Source: Sabulitectum sp964604135 (GTDB taxonomy: Bacteria > Fermentibacterota > Fermentibacteria > Fermentibacterales > JCC-6). Taken from it: DNA of 18,112 nt. A model generated the notes under the pieces. The model ran no database searches. It had not been told where the DNA came from and worked only from the letters and a program-made list of their open reading frames with translations. The position numbers were made by a program, and so were the translations under genes. Shown piece by piece: positions 7,784-16,667 of the stretch; within the stretch, counting starts at the first letter, position 1; each line of letters begins with the position of its first letter. The stretch lies in contig CAZRXU010000048.1 in assembly GCA_964604135.1 (NCBI GenBank), forward strand, positions 1-18,112, read 5' to 3'.

Positions 7784-8725
7784 TCAGTGAACAAGTCCTT
7801 CAAGGTAGTCGAGCCATGAATCCATGCCCGCACCTGTTAGAGCAGACAACTCAAAGATTTTGCCACCGGGTTGTATTTTGTTCAGTGAGTCTCTGTACCT
7901 GCCCATATCCACATCCAAGTGTTCTATAAGATCGGTCTTTGTTATCACGCTGACTGCAGCATCGTGAAAGATAACCGGGTACTTAAGTGGTTTGTCTTCC
8001 CCTTCGGTAACTGACAGAACAGCGATCTTGATGTTCTCACCCAAGTCAAACGCCGCCGGACACACCAGATTTCCAACATTCTCTATGAAAAGGAGTTGTG
8101 TATCTTTTTCCAGAACCTGCCCCAGTGTTTCACCTATCTGCTCTGCATTCAGATGGCATGAACTTCCGGTTTCTATCTGTACCACAGGAGCACCTTTGTT
8201 CTTCAGCCGCACAGCATCGTTGTCTGTCTGCTGGTCACCTGCTATAACAGCACACTTCACTCTGCCCCGCAGCCCTTCAAGGGTTTTCTCCAGCAGGTAG
8301 GTTTTGCCTGAACCCGGCGACGAGATGAAGTTAACAGCCACGCAATCCTGCTGTTTCAGAAATGCTCTGTTCTTTTCAGCGAACTCATCGTTTCTGGCAA
8401 GCACACGTGACCCAAGCACTATCTCTCGTGTGGCTTTGCTCTCCAGTTCCGTATCACGATTGTGCTCGTGGTGATGATTGTGTTCATGGCCGTGATCATG
8501 CTCGTGTACATGCTGAGCATGAGGCTCTTCACTGAGGTGGATGTGAATGTGAACATCTTTTTTCTGCAGGTCTGCGCTGCTGTCAGCGTAGATGTGCAGG
8601 TGGATTCCACCACTGCCGGGTAAATCATGGTGGTGTGAATGGGAATCATGTGTGTGGTTGTGATCGTGATTGTGTTCAAAATAGGCTCTGGCGTTGCCCT
8701 CTTCGCAACCGCAGTCTTCACACAT
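7784..8725 (-). CDS. hypB: Hydrogenase nickel incorporation GTPase HypB
   Basis: 313 residues. SIMIBI-class GTPase that, with HypA, delivers nickel to the hydrogenase large subunit in the cytoplasm. The N-terminus MCEDCGCEEGN carries the CxxCxC high-affinity nickel site (C2, C5, C7). A histidine-rich stretch follows: 25 His within the first 90 residues, mostly in HxH and HHH patterns. It is typical of HypB forms that also store nickel. The G domain has P-loop SPGSGKT (136-142), the metal-site C190-H191 in ETGSSCHL, C222 in ENVGNLVCP, and the base-specificity TKTD (262-265). The ATG is 1 base after the hypA stop, with GGAGG upstream overlapping the end of hypA. It is the last gene of the hydrogenase operon. 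Very confident. Confidence 0.97.
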   Translation of the reverse strand: MCEDCGCEEGNARAYFEHNHDHNHTHDSHSHHHDLPGSGGIHLHIYADSSADLQKKDVHIHIHLSEEPHAQHVHEHDHGHEHNHHHEHNRDTELESKATREIVLGSRVLARNDEFAEKNRAFLKQQDCVAVNFISSPGSGKTYLLEKTLEGLRGRVKCAVIAGDQQTDNDAVRLKNKGAPVVQIETGSSCHLNAEQIGETLGQVLEKDTQLLFIENVGNLVCPAAFDLGENIKIAVLSVTEGEDKPLKYPVIFHDAAVSVITKTDLIEHLDVDMGRYRDSLNKIQPGGKIFELSALTGAGMDSWLDYLEGLVH

Positions 8726-8726
8726 A

Positions 8727-9068
8727 TTACTTTACCTCCATAGACTTTATCAGAAACTCTTTTCCCTGTACTATTTCAACCGATACCGAGTTGCACCGGG
8801 GGCATACCATTACAGGGTCCTGTATTTCTGTTTCCATATTGCAATCGTTGCATTTTATAACCAGCGGTACCTCTTCAATTTTCATTTCTGCCCCCTCAAG
8901 AGGGGTGTTCTCTGCGGCAATGGGAAAAGCAAATTCAAAGGGAACCCTCTCCACTCCGCTCATTGCGCCTATAACAACGGTGAGCTCAATAACCCTGTGA
9001 GCTTTTTCCCTTTCAAGAACCTCACACAGCTGCTCTACCATACCAACAGCCAGACTGAGTTCATGCAT
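8727..9068 (-). CDS. hypA: Hydrogenase nickel metallochaperone HypA
   Basis: 113 residues, the usual HypA length. It starts MHELSLA, with the N-terminal Met-His2-Glu3 nickel-binding motif. The zinc site is formed by C73, C76, C89 and C92 (CNDC and CPRC). HypA receives nickel with HypB and hands it to the hydrogenase large-subunit precursor after the iron part of the centre is in place. The ATG shares one base with the hypE stop (TGATG), and hypB follows after one base, so expression is tightly coupled. Nothing unusual is seen. Confidence 0.97.
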   Translation of the reverse strand: MHELSLAVGMVEQLCEVLEREKAHRVIELTVVIGAMSGVERVPFEFAFPIAAENTPLEGAEMKIEEVPLVIKCNDCNMETEIQDPVMVCPRCNSVSVEIVQGKEFLIKSMEVK

Positions 9069-10090
9069 CAGCAGATCCTCGGCAGAAGCTCGCCCTGCGG
9101 AATGTCCACCATTCTTCGCCCGCCTATCTGTGTTTCCAGAACAACCCTGCCAGTCTCTTTTGTTACTTTTCCTATTATCGAAGCCCCGGCTCCTTCGGGA
9201 AGTTTCTTCCAGCTTTTAAGCAGGCTGTCTGCAATGTCAGGTGAACACACAAGCAGCATTCTGCCTTCACTGGCAACATGCAGAAGGTCAATACCAAGAA
9301 CTTCAGCTACTGCCCTGGCATCAGGGTTGTACGGAATACTTTCTTCCAGAAGAGATATTCCGAAAGAGCTGTTTTCCACAACCTCTCCCAGAACCGCCGC
9401 TGTTCCACCACGGGTTGGATCTCTCATGAATTTAACGCTGCCAGCCCACTCTGCCGCTGCAGCAACCAGCCGGTGAACTGAAGCCGTGTCGCTTTCAAGC
9501 AGGTTGTTAAGGGTAAGCTTTTCTCGGGCGGCCATTACAGCCATGCCGTGATCACCAAGTGTTCCACTTGCAATAACTGCGTCGCCCGGCTGTATTCTGC
9601 TTTCTGCTGTATTCATTCCCTGAATAGCACGGCCAATACCTGCAGTGTTTATATAGATCCCATCGCACTGACCCCGGGCAACCACTTTGGTGTCTCCTGT
9701 AACAACCTGAACACCGATCTCCTCCGACGCGGTTTTTATGGAATCGAGTACACGCCGGAGTGTGCTCATTTCAAGCCCTTCTTCAATAATAAGGGCCAGA
9801 GACAACCACAGAGGAACAGCTCCCGACACGGATACATCGTTCACAGTACCGTGAACAGCCAGCTTTCCTATATCTCCCCCTGGGAACTCAAGAGGGCTTA
9901 CAACAAAGCTGTCTGTGGAAAAAACCAGCGTTTCCCCGCCCAGTTGAAGCCTGGCTCCGTCAGGAAGACCGGCAAGGGGGCCTTTCCCCCCGAATCTTGT
10001 TACTATTTCCTCTTCAATCAGGTTTCTGGAGAGTCTTCCACCACCACCGTGACCGAGAAGGATTCTTTGAACATCAGCCAATTCTATCAC
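9068..10090 (-). CDS. hypE: Carbamoyl-dehydratase HypE, hydrogenase cyanide-ligand synthesis
   Basis: 340 residues, PurM/ThiL-like fold. It ends in PRIC; the C-terminal cysteine (C340) is the residue that HypF carbamoylates and HypE dehydrates with ATP to thiocyanate, the source of the CN ligands of the NiFe site. Other family marks are the glycine-rich start LGHGGGGR, the acidic FSTDSFV segment, HGTVNDVS and VTGDTKVV. The start codon is GTG at 10090, in a 4-base GTGA overlap with the hypD stop; the ribosome binding site is weak (GAG directly before it), so translation probably depends on hypD. HypE passes the cyanide group to the HypC-HypD complex encoded immediately upstream. Confidence 0.97.
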   Translation of the reverse strand: MIELADVQRILLGHGGGGRLSRNLIEEEIVTRFGGKGPLAGLPDGARLQLGGETLVFSTDSFVVSPLEFPGGDIGKLAVHGTVNDVSVSGAVPLWLSLALIIEEGLEMSTLRRVLDSIKTASEEIGVQVVTGDTKVVARGQCDGIYINTAGIGRAIQGMNTAESRIQPGDAVIASGTLGDHGMAVMAAREKLTLNNLLESDTASVHRLVAAAAEWAGSVKFMRDPTRGGTAAVLGEVVENSSFGISLLEESIPYNPDARAVAEVLGIDLLHVASEGRMLLVCSPDIADSLLKSWKKLPEGAGASIIGKVTKETGRVVLETQIGGRRMVDIPQGELLPRIC

Positions 10091-11172
10091 CTCGAATACT
10101 TGAAATAGGCCGCACAGCTACCCTCGGAACTTACCATACAGGGACCAACAGGGGAAAGAGGGGTGCATTCCCTGTTAAAGAGAGGGCACTCATCCGGAAG
10201 AATGATACCCCGCAGAACGTCACCGCACCGGCATCTGATGTCGGGCTTTCCGCCCTGTACACTCACACCGAATTTTACTGCGGCATCGTACTTTAAAAAC
10301 TCTTCCCGAAGCACAAGACCACTTTCTGGGATTGTTCCAATTCCCCGCCAGGAAGCATCTGCAGTTTCCAGATACCTGTTCATCAGAGCAAGGGCGATTT
10401 TGTTACCATGTTCCCTTACAACTCTTTCGTACTGGTTGACCAGTTCCGCTTTTCCTGAAACAAGCTGCTGAAGAAGCTCCCTTACCCCCAGAAGAATATC
10501 CAGAGGTTCAAACCCGGCAATAACTCCCGGTAATCTGTGTGTTTCAACAAAACCTCTGTATGCACCGGCACCAATAATAGCAGAAACATGTGGAGGCAGC
10601 AGAAAACCGTTAACCGCCACATCCATGTCATCTGCAAGTGCTTCCAGAGCAGGAGGTACAAGTTTGAAAGCAGTAAGAAGAGAAACATTCTGAATATTCT
10701 CTTCAGAGGCTCTTTTCAGTATGGAAATCACCGGGGGAATAGTGGTTTCAAACCCGATTGCAAGGAAAACCACCTGTTCTGAAGGGTTTTCCGCAGCAAT
10801 CCTTAAAGCATCCAGCGGAGAATAACACACGTGAACCTGTGCGCCTTCACTTCTGGCACCGGCCAGTGTTCCGGAACTGCCGGGCACCTTCAGCATATCA
10901 CCGAATGTGGCAATGTGTATACCTTTTCCTGCAAGCTCAACTGCCGCATCGATATATGCAGCATCTGTCACACACACCGGGCATCCCGGGCCACTTATCA
11001 GCCGCACATTGCCAGGAAGAATCTGCCGTATACCGTACCTGGCTATAGACATTGTGTGGCTTCCGCAGACTTCCATGAACCTGGCGTTGCCTGCCTGCTT
11101 CGCCAGCTCCGCAATTTCCGCCGTAATTACCCTGGCGGTTCTGTGGTTGCGAAACCCGTCAATGTACTTCAT
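10087..11172 (-). CDS. hypD: Hydrogenase Fe(CN)2CO assembly scaffold HypD
   Basis: 361 residues. HypD is an Fe-S protein that, with HypC, assembles the Fe(CN)2CO unit. Conserved motifs are FMEVCGSHT (C36, H39), SGPGCPVCVT (C64, C67) and GFETT in the middle. The C-terminal cysteine-rich region (RCRCGDVLRG, then ECPLF, REC, GPC) includes the [4Fe-4S] ligands. The ATG overlaps the hypC stop by one base (TGATG), and the end overlaps hypE by four. Length and motifs are standard. Confidence 0.97.
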   Translation of the reverse strand: MKYIDGFRNHRTARVITAEIAELAKQAGNARFMEVCGSHTMSIARYGIRQILPGNVRLISGPGCPVCVTDAAYIDAAVELAGKGIHIATFGDMLKVPGSSGTLAGARSEGAQVHVCYSPLDALRIAAENPSEQVVFLAIGFETTIPPVISILKRASEENIQNVSLLTAFKLVPPALEALADDMDVAVNGFLLPPHVSAIIGAGAYRGFVETHRLPGVIAGFEPLDILLGVRELLQQLVSGKAELVNQYERVVREHGNKIALALMNRYLETADASWRGIGTIPESGLVLREEFLKYDAAVKFGVSVQGGKPDIRCRCGDVLRGIILPDECPLFNRECTPLSPVGPCMVSSEGSCAAYFKYSR

Positions 11173-11405
11173 CAGACATCTTCTCTGTAGGTTTCCGCCA
11201 GATCTTCAAACAACTGAAGCCTCTCGTTTGCTTCATCGATATCGAGCTTTTCTATGGCAAACCCGGCGTGTACAATAACATAGTCGCCCAGTTGAACCGA
11301 TTCTATCAGAGACAGATCGGCATCATAGCGGATGTTCTCTAGTTCGCACACACCTGTTCCGTTTTCCCCGAGTTCTACAACCTTCATTGGTACTGCAAGA
11401 CACAT
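11172..11405 (-). CDS. hypC: Hydrogenase assembly chaperone HypC
   Basis: 77 residues starting MCLAVPMKV, the invariant HypC/HupF N-terminus, where Cys2 binds iron and the large-subunit precursor. It shuttles the Fe(CN)2CO unit from HypD to HoxH. The start at 11405 is chosen over an upstream in-frame ATG (11531) because it gives the family N-terminus. It also has a GGGGAGA site 8 bases upstream (11414-11420) and lies 1 base after the hypF stop. The far start would add 42 residues encoded inside hypF. It is coupled to hypD by TGATG. Confidence 0.97.
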   Translation of the reverse strand: MCLAVPMKVVELGENGTGVCELENIRYDADLSLIESVQLGDYVIVHAGFAIEKLDIDEANERLQLFEDLAETYREDV

Positions 11406-11406
11406 A

Positions 11407-13737
11407 TCAATAATCTCCCCGGCTCGCACACACCTGCCCCAGAGATATTCCTCCATCATTCGGCGGAACAAGCCTGTGCGTAAATACTGTTTTCCCGTTT
11501 TTTTGCAGCCGCTCAACCAGCATAGACACAAACAATCTGTTCATCATCACACCACCTGAAAGCACAACAGGTAAGCTATTCAGGCTCGATCCGGCATTAT
11601 CCACCATGGCGACAGCGGCTTTCACCATGGCCCGGTGAAATGCCATTGCCCAGCTGCCTGCCTGATCTTCAGATGGAAATGCACTGTGAAGAGCGGTAAA
11701 CATCGCCGACAAATCTACTACAAACAAACCATTTCTGCTTCTCACTTCGACGGAAATGTTCGGTTCCGGTTCCCTGCAGCCTCTTTCTGCTGCACTTTCA
11801 AGCCAGATAGCTGCCTGCCCCTCATAGCTTACCTGTGCAGGGCTGATTGAAAGCCCCGCAGAGAATGCATCGAAAACCCTTCCGGCAGCGTGGGTATCAA
11901 AGCTGTTCAGTTTCTTTTCAAACTGTGTTTTCCACAAAGACAACTCGTACTCGCTCACGCCAAAACGGCTGCGCCACATCCGGTCTACCGGAAGCCCCAT
12001 CTGCCAGAACCTGGCTGCCAGCTGCTTTGCAGGCCGCTTCACTGCTGCATCTCCCCCCAGAAGAGGAGAGGGTGACAGAGTTCCAAGGCGCTTCCACCCA
12101 CCGGGGTATACATGAAGCAGCTCACCGCCCCAAATCGCTCCGTCTGTTCCAAGGCCAGTACCGTCGAACACCACCGCTATTGCCTCCTCAATACCGTGTT
12201 CACACATAACAGACAGGGCATGGGCGTGGTGATGCTGAACCTCAACCACCGGGATACCAAGTTCTTTCCCAATTGCCCTGCCCATTCTGGTGGAATGCAT
12301 GTCTGGATGAAGGTCAACTGCTATAACTTCAGGTGTTCTGCCGAAGTATCCCGGGAAACTGTTTACCACCTGCTGAAGACCGTCAAGAGCCTCCGGTGTC
12401 TCAAGGTTGCCGATGTGGGGCGAGAGAACTGCCTGGTTGTCAAACGCCAGACAGATGGTGTTCTTCAGCTCCGCCCCCATTGCAAGAACTGTTTTGCCTG
12501 AACTTTTACCGGTAGTAATACTTTCCGGGGCGTAACCTCTTGCTCTTCTCCACAGCTGAACATCTCCTCTGTCCACAACTGCCAGAGAATCGTCATTCCG
12601 CAGATTGATGGTTCTGTTGTGCCCCAAATAAAAGTCGGCAATACCGGAAAGCCTGCTGAAAGCCTCTGTGTTGGAAATACACACAGGTTCCCCTCCCCTG
12701 TTGCCGCTTGTCATCACAAGAAAATCAAAACTTGCTACCGGGTCTTCATCAAGCTGTTCTGCAAGCAGAGCGTGGAGGGGCGTTGTTGGAAGCATTACAC
12801 CGAGGTTTCCAAGCTCCGGGGCAAGAATATCCAGTGGAAGTGTACTGCTCTTCAGAGTATCCAGAACCACAATGGGAGCCGATGGTGAACACAGAAGTTC
12901 TCTCTCTGCATCCGACACAATACAGTGTTTCCGCAGCACTTCAAGGTTCCGCGCCATTACCGCGAACGGTTTGGCAGGTCTTTTCTTGCGCTTTCTCAGT
13001 TTTTTCAGGGCATCCCTGTTTGTCGCGTCGGCAACCAGCAGATAACCGCCAAGCCCCCGAACTGCAACGATGCTTCCCCGGGCCAGCTCACAGCGAGCCT
13101 CTGAAAGTGGGTCTGCAACCTCTTTCCTGCTACCGCTTTCGTCAGCCCAGAAAAGCTGCGGTCCGCAGACAGGGCAGGCAATACTCTCGGCATGAAACCG
13201 CCGGTTAAGAGCATCCGAGTACTCGGCCATACATTCACCGCACAGGGGAAATTCCTTCAAAGCAGTTCGTTCCCTGTCGTAGGGCATTGCTTCAACAACT
13301 GTGTACCTGGGGCCGCAGTTTGTGCAGGTTGTAAACGGATAGCGGTAAAACCTTGAAGACCGGTTGAACACATCAGCCCTGCAATCGCTGCACATTGCCA
13401 GATCGGCGGGAATGGAAACACGGGCTGCCCCCTGAAAACTGCTGGCAAGGATCTTAAAAACAGGAGCCACTTCATGCCTCTCAATAGCCGTTCTGGAAAT
13501 TACTCTGGTTTCCTCAAGGCGGGCTCTTGGAGGAAGCTTCCCGGCAAGGCTGCCAATGAATTCCTCCACGGCCTCACAGGAGCCGTCAAGCACCAGGCGA
13601 ACTGTTCCCGACTGGTTTCTGACCCATCCTGTAAGGCCTGCTTCTTTTACCATGCGCGCCATGGCCGGCCTGAACCCCACGCCCTGCAGTATACCCCGCA
13701 GCTCAGCGGTCAGACGAACACAACAACTGGTCAACAT
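11407..13737 (-). CDS. hypF: Carbamoyltransferase HypF
   Basis: 776 residues, full length. The domains in order are acylphosphatase-like (about 7-95, with QGVGFRP at 18-24) and two zinc-finger pairs (C116, C119, C138, C141 and C166, C169, C188, C191). A YrdC-like adenylation domain (about 205-390) and a C-terminal Kae1-like carbamoyltransferase domain with the metal-binding HHHAHA run follow. HypF turns carbamoyl phosphate and ATP into carbamoyl-adenylate and carbamoylates the last cysteine of HypE. The ATG at 13737 has AGAGG unusually close (3-4 bases); a TTG start one codon later would be better spaced. It begins 13 bases after the receiver gene and ends 1 base before hypC. All catalytic landmarks are present. 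Confidence 0.97.
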   Translation of the reverse strand: MLTSCCVRLTAELRGILQGVGFRPAMARMVKEAGLTGWVRNQSGTVRLVLDGSCEAVEEFIGSLAGKLPPRARLEETRVISRTAIERHEVAPVFKILASSFQGAARVSIPADLAMCSDCRADVFNRSSRFYRYPFTTCTNCGPRYTVVEAMPYDRERTALKEFPLCGECMAEYSDALNRRFHAESIACPVCGPQLFWADESGSRKEVADPLSEARCELARGSIVAVRGLGGYLLVADATNRDALKKLRKRKKRPAKPFAVMARNLEVLRKHCIVSDAERELLCSPSAPIVVLDTLKSSTLPLDILAPELGNLGVMLPTTPLHALLAEQLDEDPVASFDFLVMTSGNRGGEPVCISNTEAFSRLSGIADFYLGHNRTINLRNDDSLAVVDRGDVQLWRRARGYAPESITTGKSSGKTVLAMGAELKNTICLAFDNQAVLSPHIGNLETPEALDGLQQVVNSFPGYFGRTPEVIAVDLHPDMHSTRMGRAIGKELGIPVVEVQHHHAHALSVMCEHGIEEAIAVVFDGTGLGTDGAIWGGELLHVYPGGWKRLGTLSPSPLLGGDAAVKRPAKQLAARFWQMGLPVDRMWRSRFGVSEYELSLWKTQFEKKLNSFDTHAAGRVFDAFSAGLSISPAQVSYEGQAAIWLESAAERGCREPEPNISVEVRSRNGLFVVDLSAMFTALHSAFPSEDQAGSWAMAFHRAMVKAAVAMVDNAGSSLNSLPVVLSGGVMMNRLFVSMLVERLQKNGKTVFTHRLVPPNDGGISLGQVCASRGDY

Positions 13738-13750
13738 TTTCCTCTTTTGT

Positions 13751-14125
13751 TTAACCGAGCACTTTCTTCAGAGTTCTCTTAAGAATATCAGGCTGAATGG
13801 GCTTCTGAAAAACCCCCGTAAGAGAAAGGTCGGCGTAATCGGCATTGTTTCTTAAAGCATCACCCACTGAGCTCAGCAGAAACACAGGCACATCGCAACC
13901 AGCAAGCTTCAGATCTCTTGCCAGGCCTGTGCCGGAGTCTACCTCTTCCATCATGAGGTCGGCTATCACCAGATCAGGTTTTTCCGACTTGAACTTCTTC
14001 AGCCCGTCTTCGGCACTGGAAGCGGTTAGAACAGTGTAGTCAAAACTCTCGATGAGAATCTTCAGGGCATCAAGCATATCAGTATCATCATCCACGCACA
14101 GAATAACCTGTTTTCCATCTTTCAT
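13751..14125 (-). CDS. Stand-alone CheY-like response-regulator receiver inside the hydrogenase operon
   Basis: 124 residues forming only a receiver domain. It has acidic residues D12-D14, phospho-acceptor D56 (in VIADLMM), the Ser switch position in FLLSS (S85/S86) and the conserved lysine in FQKP (K108). All phosphotransfer residues are present, with no DNA-binding or enzymatic output domain, so it would act through protein contacts or in a phosphorelay. No histidine kinase is in the window. The start is set at 14125 (MKDGKQ) because GAGGA lies 5 bases upstream; an ATG 12 bases earlier has no visible ribosome site. It lies 43 bases after hoxW and 13 before hypF on the same strand, so it is almost certainly co-transcribed with the hydrogenase genes. 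Its target is unknown. Confidence 0.9.
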   Translation of the reverse strand: MKDGKQVILCVDDDTDMLDALKILIESFDYTVLTASSAEDGLKKFKSEKPDLVIADLMMEEVDSGTGLARDLKLAGCDVPVFLLSSVGDALRNNADYADLSLTGVFQKPIQPDILKRTLKKVLG

Positions 14126-14130
14126 AGTAT

Positions 14131-14135
14131 TCCTC
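14131..14135 (-). promoter_or_regulatory. Ribosome binding site that decides the receiver start
   Basis: On the minus strand GAGGA, 5 bases before the ATG at 14125. It overlaps the alternative upstream ATG (14137), which has no such site, and so favours the shorter receiver protein. Confidence 0.6.
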
Positions 14136-14168
14136 ATTTCGATTGCACAGGCAGAACTACACGTATTT

Positions 14169-14663
14169 TCAGCGGTTTTCTGCTGTGTTCCGGGTTACAT
14201 ACTTTCCGAAATCACAATCTTCAAGCGCCTGCTTCATGAAAGCCAGCGCATGATCAAGGTTTTCCAGAGCCTTCGGTGATATCCGTTCACCGAACTGGTT
14301 GAATTCGTAGCCTCTGATGCCCAGCATGTAAGCTTCTGCACTGCTGTTCAGCAGGTCTTCCGCCATTGCCATAAGTGCATCCGCACTTATACTGTGCGAA
14401 GAAAAACTCATGTGGCTTCTGGGAACCACAGCCTCGAAGTGAAAGGGCTCAGCCCCTGCTGTATCGGCATCGGCAAAAATCACGAAATCGTGTTCCGCAA
14501 TTGCAGCCGCGTCCTCAACTGCCAGCTGGTAGTTGGAATCTACAGTAACACCCTCAAGGTTCAGCTTCTCTATTCTCGCGGCAAACTCCGGGCCCAGGCC
14601 GTCGTCAAGACGGCCCGGGTTTCCGTAACCTATAATCAGAACCCTTTTTCCCGATCTGTTCAT
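14169..14663 (-). CDS. hoxW: HoxH-specific maturation endopeptidase HoxW
   Basis: 164 residues, HycI/HoxW-type protease family. The N-terminal GYGNPGRLDDGLG (12-24), acidic FADAD (63-67) and H90 in FSSHSIS match the three nickel-binding positions of the family. The enzyme checks that nickel is inserted and then removes the short C-terminal peptide of the large subunit. The ATG overlaps the hoxH stop by one base (TGATG), which pairs the protease directly with its substrate gene. Confidence 0.93.
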   Translation of the reverse strand: MNRSGKRVLIIGYGNPGRLDDGLGPEFAARIEKLNLEGVTVDSNYQLAVEDAAAIAEHDFVIFADADTAGAEPFHFEAVVPRSHMSFSSHSISADALMAMAEDLLNSSAEAYMLGIRGYEFNQFGERISPKALENLDHALAFMKQALEDCDFGKYVTRNTAENR

Positions 14664-16093
14664 CAGGTGGTTCGCCTGTTTACTACCTGGCCGTTGTGGT
14701 CAACGACACTGACAGTAAGAGGCATTTTACCAAGTGCGTGGGTGGCACATGACAAACATGGGTCGTAGGCTCTTATAGCAACTTCAACTCTGTTCAGCAG
14801 ACCTTCGGTTATCTCTGTACCGGAAAGGTACTTCTTCGCAACCTTTTCCACAGCCAGATTCATGGGAACATTGTTACTGGTGGTGGAAACGATCAGGTTC
14901 GCCATTGTTATCTGATCATCTTCGTTTACCTTGTAGTGATGGAACAGCGTTCCACGGGGTGCTTCAATCAGGCCAACGCCCTCAAATCTGCGTTCGCCCT
15001 TTACCACAAGATCTTCACCCTGCAGATCGGTGTCGTTAAGAAGATCTCTGATCTTTTCAGCGGAGTGAAGAACCTCAATCATCCTTGCCCAGTGGTAGGC
15101 CATGGTGATGTTGTTGGGCTTTGCGCCGGTAAGTGCCATAAACTCTGCCCGGGCTTCTTCAGCTTCAGGAGTGTCTATGAAGTCTGCGGTGTTCACGCGG
15201 GACAGAGGGCCTACCCTGTACCAGCCCTCTTCCGTTCCAAGCTGTTTCATAAAGGGGAACTTCATGTATGACCAGTCCTTCACCTCTTCAGCGATGTGAT
15301 CGGTGTAACCCTGGTAATCCACATGATCAAAGATCTTGTTTCCCTCTGCATCTATTGCCCGTATTCCTCCGTCGTAAAGATCCATGGCTCCGTCTGCCCT
15401 TATAAGCGAAAGGTGGTTGGAGTCGAAGGAACCAAAGTCTGACAGTTCGTCAAAGTGCTCAAGCGTGTAGTCTTTTGCGATCTTCAAAGCCCCCCGTGAC
15501 CATTCGATCTGCTGATCGATGTCTTTCAGAAGAACATCCCTCTCTGCAATACTGAGGTTTTTGTTGATACCGCCGGGGATAGCACCTGTGCCGTGAATCT
15601 TCTTCCCGGCTGTAACCTTGATGATCTCCTGACCGTACTTGCGCATCATCACGCCCTGAACTGCAAGCTCGGGATACTTCTTGATCACGCCGATGATGTT
15701 TCTTACAGCCGGATCGGCATCGAAGCCGAACAGCAGGTCGGGAGAGACCAGGTGGAAGAAGTGAAGGGCATGAGACTGATACATCTGACCGTAGTGCATA
15801 AGACGACGCATCTTCTCTGCTGTGGGAGTAAGCTTGTCAGCACCTACTATAACGTCCATTGCCTTTGCAGCTGCAAGGTGATGAGACACAGGGCAGATAC
15901 CACAAAGACGCTGAACGGTAACTGGAACCTCCCAGTAGGGGCGGCCCTGTATAAACCTTTCAAAACCACGGAACTCAACTATATGCAGACGGGCTCTTGT
16001 AACCTGCCCGTTCTCGTCGAGAAGAATAGACACTTTACCGTGCCCCTCTACTCTGGTAACAGGCTCTATAATGATCTTGCTGGTGTCACCCAA
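14663..16093 (-). CDS. hoxH: [NiFe] hydrogenase large subunit HoxH (group 3d type)
   Basis: 476 residues. The active-site nickel ligands lie in the L1 motif RLCGICPVSHH (C64, C67) and the L2 motif DPCLSCATH (C446, C449). H452 is followed by 24 residues (ALGKMPL onward) that form the peptide removed by HoxW. The N-terminal IIIEPVTRVEGHGK is standard for large subunits. DPCLSCATH and the neighbouring HoxFU genes place it in the cytoplasmic NAD(P)-linked bidirectional class (group 3d), which interconverts H2 and NAD(P)H. It lies 17 bases after hoxY. No missing ligands. Confidence 0.96.
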   Translation of the reverse strand: MGDTSKIIIEPVTRVEGHGKVSILLDENGQVTRARLHIVEFRGFERFIQGRPYWEVPVTVQRLCGICPVSHHLAAAKAMDVIVGADKLTPTAEKMRRLMHYGQMYQSHALHFFHLVSPDLLFGFDADPAVRNIIGVIKKYPELAVQGVMMRKYGQEIIKVTAGKKIHGTGAIPGGINKNLSIAERDVLLKDIDQQIEWSRGALKIAKDYTLEHFDELSDFGSFDSNHLSLIRADGAMDLYDGGIRAIDAEGNKIFDHVDYQGYTDHIAEEVKDWSYMKFPFMKQLGTEEGWYRVGPLSRVNTADFIDTPEAEEARAEFMALTGAKPNNITMAYHWARMIEVLHSAEKIRDLLNDTDLQGEDLVVKGERRFEGVGLIEAPRGTLFHHYKVNEDDQITMANLIVSTTSNNVPMNLAVEKVAKKYLSGTEITEGLLNRVEVAIRAYDPCLSCATHALGKMPLTVSVVDHNGQVVNRRTT

Positions 16094-16110
16094 GATGTTC
16101 CTCCTTTATA

Positions 16111-16656
16111 TCAATCATACTTGATAACTTCGTAGGGCAGGTTCATGGGCTTGTTTTCAAGCAATGCAACCAGTGCCTGCCACAAGAGATCCGCCGGCGG
16201 CGGACAGCCCGGCAGATGGTAATCAATCTTCACCACTTCGTGGCAGGGGTATACCCTGTCAAGAATCAGAGGAAGCTCTTTGTCTCCGGGAATCTTCCCG
16301 GAGGGGTTGTATACGGTAGGGCCGTTCAGGTAAGCTTCATCGAGACATTCCTTCAGTGGAATGTTGTTGCGCATGGCGGGAATACCACCCATTATCGCAC
16401 ACTCTCCAACCGATATAAGGATGTCGCAGTTTTCACGGAAATACTGAAGATTGTGTACATTCTCTTCGTTGCAGCATCCGCCTTCTATCAGACCTACTGC
16501 ACAGCGTCCGGTGAACTTCTTTATGTCATCTACAGGTGACTTGTCGAAATCTACCAGCTCAACAAGCTTCAGAATACGATCGTCGATGTCCAGCAGGGAC
16601 ATATGGCAGCCGAAGCATCCTGCCAGTGATGCGGTAGCTATCTTTGGTTTTGCCAT
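16111..16656 (-). CDS. hoxY: [NiFe] hydrogenase small subunit HoxY
   Basis: 181 residues, short, with a single cluster. C14 and C17 (AGCFGCH), C86 (VGECAIMGG) and C151 (LPGCPPPAD) supply the proximal [4Fe-4S] cluster that takes electrons from the NiFe site. There is no Tat signal and there are no medial or distal cluster domains, unlike membrane uptake hydrogenases, so the enzyme is cytoplasmic. It begins 11 bases after hoxU. Length and ligands agree with HoxY. Confidence 0.95.
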   Translation of the reverse strand: MAKPKIATASLAGCFGCHMSLLDIDDRILKLVELVDFDKSPVDDIKKFTGRCAVGLIEGGCCNEENVHNLQYFRENCDILISVGECAIMGGIPAMRNNIPLKECLDEAYLNGPTVYNPSGKIPGDKELPLILDRVYPCHEVVKIDYHLPGCPPPADLLWQALVALLENKPMNLPYEVIKYD

Positions 16657-16667
16657 ATTCTATAACC

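Noticed and set aside
8694..9476. Long plus-strand open frame of 260 codons
   Set aside because: It lies antisense to hypB, hypA and hypE, has low-complexity composition and no family resemblance. The minus-strand genes are unmistakable.
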